Shown: positions 1-6,316 of the stretch, in pieces
How positions within the stretch are numbered: position 1 is the stretch's first letter
Layout: the number at the start of each line of letters is the position of its first letter
Source: Treponema sp. UBA4326
GTDB lineage: Bacteria; Spirochaetota; Spirochaetia; Treponematales; Treponemataceae
Direction of reading: 5' to 3'
NCBI GenBank assembly: GCA_002393835.1
Contig: DGTW01000321.1
Location: forward strand, 1-6,316
Length of the DNA: 6,316 nucleotides
Position numbers and translations under genes: made by a program
The notes under the pieces: model-generated
What the model was told of the DNA's origin: nothing
Databases searched by the model: none
What the model saw: the letters and a program-made list of their open reading frames with translations, nothing else

Positions 1-946
1 AGTCGAATACAGCCGGAGCCTTGTTAAGGTGCTCAAGCTTGAATCTCTCTGCAAGTTCTGGAAGTGTATAGAAATCACGGCCTTCCTCGTATGAGCAGCC
101 CAGCAAAGCAACATAGTTTACGATAGCCTGTGGAAGATATCCTCGTGCGCGGAACTCGTTGAGTGAAGTTGAGCCGTGTCGTTTTGAGAGTTTTTTGCCG
201 TCCGAACCGTTTACCATCGGGAGATGGCAGAATTCAGGATGCTCCCAGCCGAAAGCTCTGTACATCTGCACATGGAGCGGGGTAGAAGGAATCCATTCCT
301 GAGCACGCATAACATGAGAAATCTTCATCAAGTGGTCGTCAACAATGTTCGCAAGGTGATATGTCGGGAAGCCGTCGCTTTTGAGCAAAACCGGATCCGG
401 GGAAATGTCTTCGTTTTTCCATGTGATGTCGCCCAGCAAGTGGTCATGGAAAGTTGTTTCTCCTTCAAGCGGCACTTTGAGGCGGATTACATAAGGTTTT
501 CCTGCGTCGAGGTTAGCCTTGATTTCCTCAGGAGTGAGGTGACGGCAGTTTCGGTCGTAGCCCGGAGCCATCTTGTTTTCGGTCTGGATTTTTTTGATTC
601 GCTCCAGTCGCTCAGCATCGCAGAAGCAGTAGTAAGCCTCGCCTTTGTCTACGAGTTCCTGTGCGTATTTTTTGTAAAGCTCAAATCTCTCTGACTGAAC
701 ATAAGGGCCGTATTCGCCGCCTTTTTCGCCGCCTTCGTCCCATTCAATTCCCAGCCATGCCATTGTATCGTAAAGATTTTTGACATATTTTTCATCGTAT
801 CGGGTGCGGTCTGTATCTTCGAGACGGAGAATGAATTTGCCGCCCTGAGAGCGGGCATAAAGATAATTGAAAAGTGCAGTGCGGACGCCACCGATGTGCT
901 GCATACCTGTTGGTGACGGTGCATATCGAACTCTAACTTCTGACAT
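1..946 (-). CDS. gltX: Glutamyl-tRNA synthetase, N-terminal 315 residues (3' end outside window)
   Basis: Class I aminoacyl-tRNA synthetase that charges tRNA-Glu (and in many bacteria tRNA-Gln) with glutamate in the cytoplasm. My reading of the minus strand is open from the ATG at 946 to the window edge. It begins [14 protein letters not shown], followed by the HIGH-type motif HIGG (17-20) and the conserved RLEDTD (41-46). A zinc-binding cluster typical of bacterial GluRS is visible: C107-x-C109, C134 and H136. The KMSKS-type motif is KLSKR (252-256). Bacterial GluRS is usually about 470-510 residues, so the anticodon-binding C-terminal part is missing only because the window ends. The start is fixed by AGAGGA at 951-956, four bases upstream of the ATG, and by the family N-terminus. 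It has its own promoter and lies downstream of a terminator, so it is separate from the ABC operon. Whether it is discriminating or non-discriminating cannot be judged from this part. Confidence 0.97.
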   Translation of the reverse strand, partial: MSEVRVRYAPSPTGMQHIGGVRTALFNYLYARSQGGKFILRLEDTDRTRYDEKYVKNLYDTMAWLGIEWDEGGEKGGEYGPYVQSERFELYKKYAQELVDKGEAYYCFCDAERLERIKKIQTENKMAPGYDRNCRHLTPEEIKANLDAGKPYVIRLKVPLEGETTFHDHLLGDITWKNEDISPDPVLLKSDGFPTYHLANIVDDHLMKISHVMRAQEWIPSTPLHVQMYRAFGWEHPEFCHLPMVNGSDGKKLSKRHGSTSLNEFRARGYLPQAIVNYVALLGCSYEEGRDFYTLPELAERFKLEHLNKAPAVFD

Positions 947-980
947 ATTTTCCTCTATAGAATTAAGATAAAGTGAATCT

Positions 981-1009
981 ATTATAATGAATTGATGATT
1001 TATATTCTA
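981..1009 (-). promoter_or_regulatory. Candidate sigma70-type promoter of gltX
   Basis: On the minus strand a perfect -10 box TATAAT occupies 981-986. Seventeen bases upstream, at 1004-1009, is TAGAAT, a three-of-six match to the -35 consensus. Transcription would start near 974, giving a leader of about 28 bases that contains the AGAGGA ribosome-binding site at 951-956. It sits just downstream of the T-run of the preceding operon's terminator, which is where an independent gltX promoter is expected. The -10 box is convincing; the -35 is weak. Confidence 0.55.
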
Positions 1010-1023
1010 TAAGAAAAGATTTG

Positions 1024-1052
1024 AAATAAAAAAGCCCTGCAAGGATGCAGGG
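1024..1052 (-). terminator. Rho-independent terminator of the ABC transporter operon
   Basis: Read on the minus strand, a perfect 7-bp stem CCCTGCA/TGCAGGG (arms 1046-1052 and 1035-1041) with a 4-base loop is followed, after GC, by a run of six T and then more AT-rich sequence (1024-1033). This is a standard intrinsic terminator. It stands about 80 bases after the stop codon of the ABC ATPase, with two further hairpins between. It should end the permease-ATPase transcript before the gltX promoter. Confidence 0.85.
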
Positions 1053-1064
1053 GATAAGCTGGGA

Positions 1065-1089
1065 GAGAATTTTGCGAAGCAAAATTCTC
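1065..1089. repeat. Perfect 11-bp palindrome (hairpin), 3-base loop
   Basis: The arms GAGAATTTTGC (1065-1075) and GCAAAATTCTC (1079-1089) are perfectly complementary around a GAA loop. It lies in the 3' untranslated region of the ABC operon, between the terminator hairpin and a second palindrome. It has no T-run of its own, so it is not a terminator by itself. It may be an mRNA 3'-end stabiliser, a protein-binding site or a copy of a dispersed palindromic repeat. No second copy is present in this window. Confidence 0.7.
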
Positions 1090-1092
1090 GTG

Positions 1093-1127
1093 CGAATCCG
1101 CAAATCCACGGATGGATTTGCGTTTCG
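1093..1127. repeat. Imperfect palindrome with 10-bp core stem abutting the ATPase stop codon
   Basis: The core arms CGCAAATCCA (1099-1108) and TGGATTTGCG (1113-1122) are perfectly complementary around a CGGA tetraloop. Beyond a small internal loop the stem is extended by CGAA (1093-1096) pairing with TTCG (1124-1127). It ends three bases before the stop codon of the ABC ATPase gene (1130-1132 on the plus strand) and is separated from the next palindrome by three bases. It is likely a transcript-end structure or a repetitive extragenic element; function not known. Confidence 0.65.
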
Positions 1128-1129
1128 AA

Positions 1130-1918
1130 TTATTCCCCCAGCATCATACGGTCGTTCAAATCTCCGGCCGCGCTGAATTTTTCAAGCAGGTCCTCGACTT
1201 TGAGGTTCTTTTTTTCTTCGCCACGGACATCGTAGACAATGTGACCTTTCATCATCATAATCAGGCGGTTTCCGTAGTGAATGGCATGCTTCATGTTGTG
1301 TGTAACCATGAAAGCTGTGAGCTTGTCCTGCTCAACGAATTTTTCGGTAAGTTCAAGGACTTTTGCAGCCGTTTTGGGGTCGAGGGCGGCGGTGTGCTCG
1401 TCGAGCAAAAGAAGCTCCGGTTTTTTGAGGGTTGCCATGAGCAGGGTAAGGGCCTGTCTCTGGCCGCCTGAAAGAAGACCGACCTTGCTTGTCAGGCGGT
1501 TTTCAAGCCCCAAATCAAGCATGGCGAGTTTTTCACGGTAAATTGCTCTTTCTTCCTTTTTGATGCCCCATTTGAGGGTGCGGGTGCTGCCCCTGCGGAA
1601 TGCCATTGCCAGGTTTTCTTCGATTCCCATGTTAGAGGCTGTTCCCGTGAGAGGATCCTGAAAAACCCTGCCCAAGAAAGCAGCCCTTTTGTATTCTGGC
1701 ATTGTTGTCATGTCCCGGCCGTTGAGCTTGATTGTGCCTGTGTCGCATGAATAGACACCGGCAATCAGGTTGAGCAGGGTCGATTTTCCGGCACCGTTTC
1801 CGCCTATGATTGTGACAAAATCGCCGTCTTCAAGGGTGAGGTTTATGTCGTGGAGAGCCTTTTTTTCGGTAATCGTTCCCGGATTGAAAGTTTTTGATAC
1901 ATGTGAAATTTCAAGCAT
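1130..1918 (-). CDS. ABC transporter ATP-binding protein (COG1101-like, putative amino-acid importer)
   Basis: Cytoplasmic ATPase of an ABC importer, 262 residues, the normal length for a single nucleotide-binding domain. All catalytic elements are present: Walker A GGNGAGKST (39-47), Q-loop Q87 in RVFQDP, signature LSGGQ (149-153), Walker B LLLLDE (169-174) with catalytic E174, D-loop AALDP (177-181) and switch histidine H207 in VTHNM. The RVFQDPLTGTA stretch, an insert rich in basic residues near 108-124 and the pairing with a LivH-like permease fit the COG1101 group, annotated in some databases as a tryptophan/tyrosine transport ATPase. That substrate is a family-level guess. The ATG is preceded by AGAGG at 1928-1932 with good spacing. 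It lies 21 bases after the permease stop, so the two are almost certainly co-transcribed, and the transcript ends at the terminator at 1024-1052. The protein looks intact and active. Confidence 0.93.
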   Translation of the reverse strand: MLEISHVSKTFNPGTITEKKALHDINLTLEDGDFVTIIGGNGAGKSTLLNLIAGVYSCDTGTIKLNGRDMTTMPEYKRAAFLGRVFQDPLTGTASNMGIEENLAMAFRRGSTRTLKWGIKKEERAIYREKLAMLDLGLENRLTSKVGLLSGGQRQALTLLMATLKKPELLLLDEHTAALDPKTAAKVLELTEKFVEQDKLTAFMVTHNMKHAIHYGNRLIMMMKGHIVYDVRGEEKKNLKVEDLLEKFSAAGDLNDRMMLGE

Positions 1919-1939
1919 TTTTTATTTCCTCTTTCCGAA

Positions 1940-2863
1940 TTATCGCCGGGCTTCTGAAAGCAGGCTTTTTTTAGTGATTTTTGCTTTTGCTACTGGAATG
2001 GCCAGGGCTATTACTACGATGATTGCCGTGAGCAGCTTGAGGTCAGATGATTTGAGACCAAGCTGAAGAACTACTGCGATAATCAGGCGGTATACAACTG
2101 AGCCGAGCAGGATTGAAAGAAGCGTTACATAGAATGCGAACCTTTTATTGAAGTAAGCGAAGATGCTCTCTCCAAGGATGATTGAAGCAAGGCCGATGAC
2201 GATTGCTCCAGTTCCCATGCCGACATCACCGTAGCCCTGCTGCTGGGCGACAAGAGCACCAGAAAGAGCGATAAGGCCGTTTGAAAGCATGAGGCCTAAA
2301 AGCTTCATTTTGTCTGTGTCAACGCCCATGGCGCGAACCATTTTCTCGTTGTTGCCTGTGGCACGGATACAAGACCCCAGCTCCGTTCCCATGAACCAGT
2401 AAAGAATCACAATGAGGGCAAGGCCAAAAATAAGGCCGACGATGAATGATGCGATGTTAGGCGTGATTCCGAACTGATCCTGCATTTTTGTCATAAGAGT
2501 CTGGACTCCGAGCAGGGGAGTATTTGATCTTCCCATGATGCGTATGTTAATGGAATAAAGAGCAATCATTGAAAGAATTCCGGCCAGAATTTCGTGAATT
2601 TTGAGTTTAGTGTGCATGAGGCCTGTTGCCAGCCCCGCTACAATGCCTGCTATAAAAGAAATTAAGACTGCCAGAAGGGGATTGGTTCCTTTTGTGACCA
2701 AAATAGCACAGGTTGAGCCACCCAAGGCAAAGGAGCCGTCGCAAGTCATATCCGCAATGTTTAGAATTCGGAAAGTAAGATAAACGCCAAGAGTCATAAG
2801 ACCCCAAAGCAAGCCCTGTGCCACAGCTCCCTGTGCGGCACCCATAATACTTAAGATGTTCAT
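1940..2863 (-). CDS. ABC transporter permease, LivH-like (COG4120-like)
   Basis: Inner-membrane permease of 307 residues belonging to the branched-chain amino-acid type permease superfamily (BPD_transp_2). It is very hydrophobic, with likely membrane segments near 9-33, 44-56, 62-84, 90-108, 138-157, 188-207, 218-232, 243-269 and 275-292. The cytoplasmic coupling loop is recognisable at about 160-187 (ELGSCIRATGNNEKMVRAMG), the place where LivH-type permeases contact their ATPase. It would form a homodimeric channel driven by the ATPase encoded 21 bases downstream. Related operons normally also encode a periplasmic binding lipoprotein (ABC_sub_bind family) in front of the permease; here that position is taken by the receptor phosphatase gene, 63 bases upstream. 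The ATG at 2863 has no recognisable Shine-Dalgarno sequence; a second ATG (residue 7) has none either. The substrate is probably an amino acid, but this is inferred from family alone. Confidence 0.9.
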   Translation of the reverse strand: MNILSIMGAAQGAVAQGLLWGLMTLGVYLTFRILNIADMTCDGSFALGGSTCAILVTKGTNPLLAVLISFIAGIVAGLATGLMHTKLKIHEILAGILSMIALYSINIRIMGRSNTPLLGVQTLMTKMQDQFGITPNIASFIVGLIFGLALIVILYWFMGTELGSCIRATGNNEKMVRAMGVDTDKMKLLGLMLSNGLIALSGALVAQQQGYGDVGMGTGAIVIGLASIILGESIFAYFNKRFAFYVTLLSILLGSVVYRLIIAVVLQLGLKSSDLKLLTAIIVVIALAIPVAKAKITKKSLLSEARR

Positions 2864-2872
2864 AATAGAATA

Positions 2873-2901
2873 ATTTTATCAGAAAAAAGAGAAAGTTTCT
2901 A
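2873..2901 (-). promoter_or_regulatory. Candidate promoter for the permease-ATPase operon, very close to the start codon
   Basis: On the minus strand TAAAAT (2873-2878, five of six to consensus) lies 17 bases downstream of TAGAAA (2896-2901, four of six). It falls in the 63-base gap between the receptor phosphatase and the permease. Transcription would begin near 2866, leaving a leader of only about three bases before the ATG at 2863, which agrees with the absence of a Shine-Dalgarno site. The alternative is read-through from the upstream gene; nothing in the sequence excludes that. Confidence 0.4.
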
Positions 2902-2926
2902 TATGCCGAAACAGAACCGATAAAAG

Positions 2927-5197
2927 TTAGTCTTCGTCCTGAAAATCCGATGTCGTCGAGTCGTCGGAATCAAGCGGCTCGTCTATTTCTTCAAGCTCTT
3001 CGATGGTATCATCAAACAAGTCATCGTGTTCATCATCGGCTACATATTCACCGGTATTCTTTCGTTTTGCGATTATGAGGGAAAGATCGTCCTCGATTCC
3101 CCTGTATTCAGTAAAGCGCTCCAGTTCGTCAACAATCAGGCCGAGAATTTCCCCTGCTGACTTTGCATGGTTTGCCTTTATTATTTCTTTTACGCTTTCA
3201 ATTCCAAACTGCTCTTGATTTTGGTTGCTTGCTTCTGTAAGACCGTCCGTGTAGAAAACAAGAATGTCACCGGTTGACATGATGAAATTTGACCGGGCAA
3301 ATGAAACCGTGATTCCCTGCATACCGATGGCACCATAGTGCTGCTTTCCGTCGTTTCCTTTAAGCTCAAAGACTTCGTTGTCTTTAAGACTGTATTTAAG
3401 GGGGTAGGGGTGGCCTGCATTTCCCAGCTCGGCATTGCATTTTCCTGGCTCTTCGCTGTCATCAAAACGGCAGAGAACGCCAGTCATGTAGTTTTCGATT
3501 TCTCCTTTTTCGGCAAGAATCAGGTTGTTTATCTTGTTTAGGATTATATCAACCCTTTCTTTTCTCCGGAAGCCGGTCTGGAAAACTCTGGAAATGATGT
3601 TTTTTGAAAGCATGGTGACGAGGCTGGCAGAAAGACCGTGGCCAGAGACGTCGAAGAGAGTGATTCCGTTGAGAGTGTCATTGAAACTGTAATAATCGTA
3701 AAAATCGCCGGAAACTTTAGACTGGGGAGAGTAACAAGTTGCGATTTCCCAACCCCGGAAATGCCTGTTTGGTTTGGGAAGGAATTTTCTCTGCACGATG
3801 GAGGCCATATCCAAATCCATGTCTGCCCGTTTTTTCTCTTTTTCGAGCCGCTCGTTGAGAAGGGAAAGCTCCCTGTTTGCGTCCTGTAAGTCATGGGTGC
3901 GGTTTGATACTTCTTCAAGAAGGTGGTTTGAAAGCTGCACATTCTTGAGGTAGATTTGTGAGAATCGAATGGCCAGCAAGACGATGAAAACTGCTATGGC
4001 AAGAGCCCAGCCGAAAATCGAGAAGTAGGGGTAAGTTCTGCTGGTGTCGTGGAAACGAAGGAAGATGTCCGTTAGCCCTCCGATTGAAAAGGGAGAAAAG
4101 CCAATTAATAGCTGAACAGATTGCTTGCGGGTGTTTTTTTCGATTAGGCCTGTGACTACGACCCAGGCTCCGATTATGCCCTGCATGGTCAGCAATATGA
4201 GCATAAAAGGCGTGATTTTTATGAGGAAGTTGTAATCTGGCGCGAAGATTGTGACGGTAAGCTGAGTCGCCAGAATAATGGCCCTAGCGATGACATACTT
4301 TTTTGAGAAGCGGCGCTTGGTATAGTCAATAACGAAAAGCGTGGCGAAATAAGTAATGATATATGGCGGAATGCATAAGGTGAGTTTTATGAATGGAATG
4401 TAAGGTATGTTTCCGTTGGCATAGGCAGGCAGTTCTGTGGCAAAAAAAGGAAGAAGAAAGATAGCCGTGAAAATGTTTAAAAGAGCAAAATCCCTGAATT
4501 CCCTGAAATCTTTCATTCCTATGTAGAAACATGTATATAGAATGAAAGTGAAAATAAAAATGCCGAAGAGGAAAATGTAAGACCGTGTATTATGAAAATT
4601 GATGATTTCAAAGTTTGCGTGAGCCAGACCTGTGTGCTGAATGAAGGCATGGCTTGAAATTCCGCTGCGACCGTGAGCGTAGATTTTTATTAAGACTGTG
4701 TTTTTCCCGTCCTGGCGCAGAATATCCAGAGGAAAGCTGAAAAAGTGCGCTTTAAAAAGGGTTGATTGCTCGTTAGGTGGAAAATTGCCGTACTGTGAGA
4801 TGAAGACATTGTTGCAGTAAAGCTGCTCGGCAAAGCGAAGGTGGGGGATTACGAGTCCGACAGGCTTGTGCTTTAATTCCTGGGGAATCTCAAATTCTGC
4901 CCGAACCCAGACATAGTGGCTGCCTTTTCCAAGGACATTTCTCAGATTGTAGGCTGACTTGTCTTCGAGTTTTTTGAAATTCCTGGCGTTTTTAAGTGCG
5001 TCTCCTAAGGTTGAGTCGGCATCAGCTTCCCAATAGTAAAAAGAATCGCCAATTTCAAATCGAGGTGCTTTCTGCGGCCCGCATGAGCAGAAAAACAAGG
5101 CGATAAAAGAGAAAAAAAACAGTAAAAAAAGTTCTTTCGTGCAGTTTTTATGAATCTGCATAAAATTCATTATAAAGGATAATTTAATAAAATGCAC
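2927..5197 (-). CDS. Membrane receptor with SpoIIE/RsbU-type PP2C phosphatase output (7TMR-DISM-like)
   Basis: Probable sensor that dephosphorylates a serine/threonine-phosphorylated anti-anti-sigma (STAS) protein on the cytoplasmic side. Numbering is from the first in-frame start, a GTG. Order: hydrophobic signal about 23-36 ending in a lipobox-like LFFCSC (C37 or C39); an extracytoplasmic domain about 45-200 with the jelly-roll pattern [11 protein letters not shown] (95-105) and YGNFP; seven membrane helices near 205-227, 234-255, 266-291, 302-320, 327-350, 361-382 and 391-411; a coiled coil about 415-460; a SpoIIE domain about 460-711. Phosphatase metal ligands are present: SGDFYD (497-501 region, D498), DVSGHG (516-521), NAGHP (593-597), YTDGLTEA with D651 and DD (703-704). 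An acidic tail follows (714-756). The start is uncertain: the GTG lacks a good Shine-Dalgarno; ATG at 5170 (residue 10) or 5161 (residue 13) gives a more compact signal peptide, and a TATAAT box at 5169-5174 favours 5161. Ligand and partner are unknown. Confidence 0.92.
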   Translation of the reverse strand: MHFIKLSFIMNFMQIHKNCTKELFLLFFFSFIALFFCSCGPQKAPRFEIGDSFYYWEADADSTLGDALKNARNFKKLEDKSAYNLRNVLGKGSHYVWVRAEFEIPQELKHKPVGLVIPHLRFAEQLYCNNVFISQYGNFPPNEQSTLFKAHFFSFPLDILRQDGKNTVLIKIYAHGRSGISSHAFIQHTGLAHANFEIINFHNTRSYIFLFGIFIFTFILYTCFYIGMKDFREFRDFALLNIFTAIFLLPFFATELPAYANGNIPYIPFIKLTLCIPPYIITYFATLFVIDYTKRRFSKKYVIARAIILATQLTVTIFAPDYNFLIKITPFMLILLTMQGIIGAWVVVTGLIEKNTRKQSVQLLIGFSPFSIGGLTDIFLRFHDTSRTYPYFSIFGWALAIAVFIVLLAIRFSQIYLKNVQLSNHLLEEVSNRTHDLQDANRELSLLNERLEKEKKRADMDLDMASIVQRKFLPKPNRHFRGWEIATCYSPQSKVSGDFYDYYSFNDTLNGITLFDVSGHGLSASLVTMLSKNIISRVFQTGFRRKERVDIILNKINNLILAEKGEIENYMTGVLCRFDDSEEPGKCNAELGNAGHPYPLKYSLKDNEVFELKGNDGKQHYGAIGMQGITVSFARSNFIMSTGDILVFYTDGLTEASNQNQEQFGIESVKEIIKANHAKSAGEILGLIVDELERFTEYRGIEDDLSLIIAKRKNTGEYVADDEHDDLFDDTIEELEEIDEPLDSDDSTTSDFQDED
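5169..5174 (-). promoter_or_regulatory. Candidate -10 box of the receptor phosphatase gene
   Basis: A perfect TATAAT on the minus strand lies seven bases upstream of the ATG at 5161, so a transcript from it would start at or next to that ATG and be leaderless. It overlaps the alternative ATG at 5170, which would then not be transcribed. The sequence 16-18 bases upstream has no good -35 box (GTGCAT at 5192-5197 matches only two of six), so the evidence is the -10 alone in AT-rich DNA. Confidence 0.35.
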
Positions 5198-5247
5198 TAA
5201 ATTTTTTCTCAGGAAACAGCAGAAAGCGAGAGCGGGACATTTCCCCC

Positions 5248-5276
5248 TTTAATAAAAATTTGAAAATGTGTATAAT
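5248..5276 (+). promoter_or_regulatory. Promoter of pckA
   Basis: A perfect -10 box TATAAT (5271-5276) is preceded by a TG dinucleotide close to the extended -10 position. Seventeen bases upstream is TTTAAT (5248-5253), three of six to the -35 consensus. Transcription would start near 5283, giving a short leader of about 25 bases that contains a strong Shine-Dalgarno site. It lies in the 110-base region shared with the divergently oriented receptor phosphatase gene. Confidence 0.6.
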
Positions 5277-5294
5277 GCTAACAAATTTGATTTT

Positions 5295-5300
5295 AAGGAG
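5295..5300 (+). promoter_or_regulatory. Strong Shine-Dalgarno site of pckA
   Basis: AAGGAG sits seven bases before the ATG at 5308. It fixes that start and is the best ribosome-binding site in the window, consistent with high expression. Confidence 0.85.
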
Positions 5301-5307
5301 CATTTTG

Positions 5308-6316
5308 ATGGCTATTAAAACTGTTGCAGAAATCCCCAACGCAAAAATCAAGGCTTGGGTTGAAGAATGCGTAAAAATGTGTGAACCTGACAATGTTGTC
5401 GTTTGTGATGGTTCTGCCGCTGAGTACGACGCTCTCGTAAAAAAATGCGTAGACTCTGGTCTTGCTACTCCATTGGCTAAAAAACCACACAGCTACCTCT
5501 TCCGTTCAGATCCTTCTGATGTCGCTCGTGTAGAAAAACGAACTTTCATTTCTTCTAAAAAGCAGGAAGATGCGGGCCCGACAAACAACTGGATTGACCC
5601 GGTTGAGCTCAAGGCAACAATGAAAGGCCTTTACAAGGGCTGTATGCACGGACGCACAATGTATGTCATTCCGTTCTGCATGGGTCCTCTCGGCTCACCA
5701 ATCTCTAAGTGCGGTATCGAGCTTACAGACTCAGAGTATGTTGTCCTCAACATGGACATCATGACTCGTGCCGGCGAAAAAGTTTGGCAGTACCTGGACG
5801 ATAACTTCGTTCCATGTCTCCACTCAGTTGGTAAACCACTCAACAACGGTGCAAAAGACAACGGTGTTTGGGCTTGTGCTCCAGTTGAGCAGAAATACAT
5901 TTCTCAGTTCCCAGAGGAGCACCTTGTTTGGTCTTATGGTTCTGGATACGGCGGAAACGCTCTTCTCGGAAAAAAATGTTTCGCTCTCCGAATCGCTTCT
6001 GTTATCGCTCACGAAGAAGGCTGGCTTGCTGAGCACATGCTCATCCTCAAGCTCACAAACCCAGAGGGCAAAGTTAAATATGTTACTGGTGCATTCCCAT
6101 CAGCATGTGGTAAGACAAACCTCGCTATGCTTATCCCGACAATTCCAGGTTGGAAGGTCGAGACAATCGGTGATGACATCGCTTGGATGAAATACGGCGA
6201 AGACGGCCGCCTCTACGCTATCAACCCAGAAGCAGGCTTCTTCGGCGTTGCACCGGGAACTTCTGCAGAAAGCAACAAGAACGCTCTTGTTTCTGCTTCA
6301 AAGAACACAATCTTCA
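5308..6316 (+). CDS. pckA: Phosphoenolpyruvate carboxykinase (GTP), N-terminal 336 residues (3' end outside window)
   Basis: Cytoplasmic enzyme interconverting oxaloacetate + GTP with phosphoenolpyruvate + GDP + CO2. In fermentative spirochaetes it probably runs mainly toward oxaloacetate, feeding C4 metabolism (inference). The reading frame is open to the window edge. The GTP-class signature is clear: P-loop FPSACGKTN (263-271) with the reactive C267 and K269; YGSGYGGN (210-217) with the PEP-contacting Y214; metal ligands K223, H243 in AEHML and D290 in GDDIAWM; substrate arginine R66 or a close neighbour in [13 protein letters not shown]. These line up with the vertebrate enzyme (Y235, K244, H264, C288, K290, D311, R87) at a constant offset of 21 residues. 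The family is about 600-620 residues, so roughly 55% is present and the later arginine and nucleotide-loop residues lie beyond the edge. The Shine-Dalgarno AAGGAG fixes the start. Codons are pyrimidine-rich at the third position and arginine uses CGN only, suggesting high expression. It is divergent from the receptor gene. Confidence 0.97.
   Translation, partial: MAIKTVAEIPNAKIKAWVEECVKMCEPDNVVVCDGSAAEYDALVKKCVDSGLATPLAKKPHSYLFRSDPSDVARVEKRTFISSKKQEDAGPTNNWIDPVELKATMKGLYKGCMHGRTMYVIPFCMGPLGSPISKCGIELTDSEYVVLNMDIMTRAGEKVWQYLDDNFVPCLHSVGKPLNNGAKDNGVWACAPVEQKYISQFPEEHLVWSYGSGYGGNALLGKKCFALRIASVIAHEEGWLAEHMLILKLTNPEGKVKYVTGAFPSACGKTNLAMLIPTIPGWKVETIGDDIAWMKYGEDGRLYAINPEAGFFGVAPGTSAESNKNALVSASKNTIF

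Noticed and set aside
224..694. Plus-strand open frame of 156 codons
   Set aside because: It is antisense to gltX, whose conserved motifs and open frame cover the same bases; it resembles no protein and has no ribosome-binding site.
1..946. HIGG instead of HIGH in glutamyl-tRNA synthetase as an active-site change
   Set aside because: GluRS enzymes commonly have H-[IV]-G-G at this place, so it is normal for the family.
1112..1471. Plus-strand open frame of 119 codons
   Set aside because: Antisense to the ABC ATPase, which carries all catalytic motifs in the opposite strand.
2887..2915. Possible terminator after the receptor phosphatase on the minus strand (GTTTC/GAAAC stem then a T-rich stretch)
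   Set aside because: The stem is only 5 bp, low in GC, with an 8-base loop, and the T-run is broken by C; it overlaps the better candidate promoter.
3544..3942. Second minus-strand open frame within the phosphatase region
   Set aside because: A shifted frame of the receptor gene; the in-frame product has the SpoIIE motifs across this region, so there is no frameshift or nested gene to invoke.
5260..5276. TTGAAA upstream of TATAAT as the pckA -35 box
   Set aside because: It is only about five bases from the -10 box, far too close; TTTAAT at 17 bases is the better placed element.
5768..6190. Plus-strand open frame of 140 codons
   Set aside because: It is a shifted frame inside pckA, whose P-loop and metal ligands are read in the other frame.

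Overview
The window carries five protein-coding genes and looks like a chromosomal segment of a host-associated or fermentative spirochaete, most likely Treponema-like. This rests on three things: a GTP-type PEP carboxykinase, a seven-transmembrane receptor fused to a SpoIIE phosphatase behind a relaxed lipobox-like signal, and moderate GC content with AT-rich promoters. The genus is an inference from gene content and protein style, not a database result. There are no mobile elements, CRISPR arrays, tRNAs or rRNAs, and no gene-free stretch longer than 300 bases.

Layout. Four genes lie on the minus strand and one on the plus strand. At the left edge (1-946, minus) is the N-terminal two thirds of glutamyl-tRNA synthetase (gltX), with a promoter and Shine-Dalgarno site. 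Positions 947-1129 hold the gltX promoter, a rho-independent terminator for the operon to its right, and two adjacent strong palindromes. Positions 1130-2863 (minus) encode an ABC transporter ATPase and, upstream of it, its permease. The pair resembles the putative tryptophan/tyrosine-type amino-acid importers (COG1101/COG4120), but the usual substrate-binding lipoprotein gene is absent. Positions 2927-5197 (minus) encode a large membrane receptor: lipobox-like signal, extracytoplasmic beta-sandwich domain, seven membrane helices, coiled coil, SpoIIE/PP2C phosphatase and a very acidic tail. A 110-base divergent promoter region (5198-5307) separates it from pckA, which reads right off the window edge (5308-6316, plus).

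How they fit together. gltX and pckA are housekeeping genes for translation and for C3/C4 carbon metabolism. The permease and ATPase form the membrane and motor parts of an importer that must borrow or encode elsewhere its binding protein. The receptor phosphatase probably senses an extracytoplasmic ligand and dephosphorylates an anti-anti-sigma (STAS) protein, in the manner of RsbU or SpoIIE; no such partner is in the window. I see no wholly new multi-gene system. The most interesting points are the architecture of the receptor phosphatase, the apparent lack of Shine-Dalgarno sites with -10 boxes very close to the starts of the receptor and permease genes, the missing binding protein, and the paired palindromes after the ABC operon.
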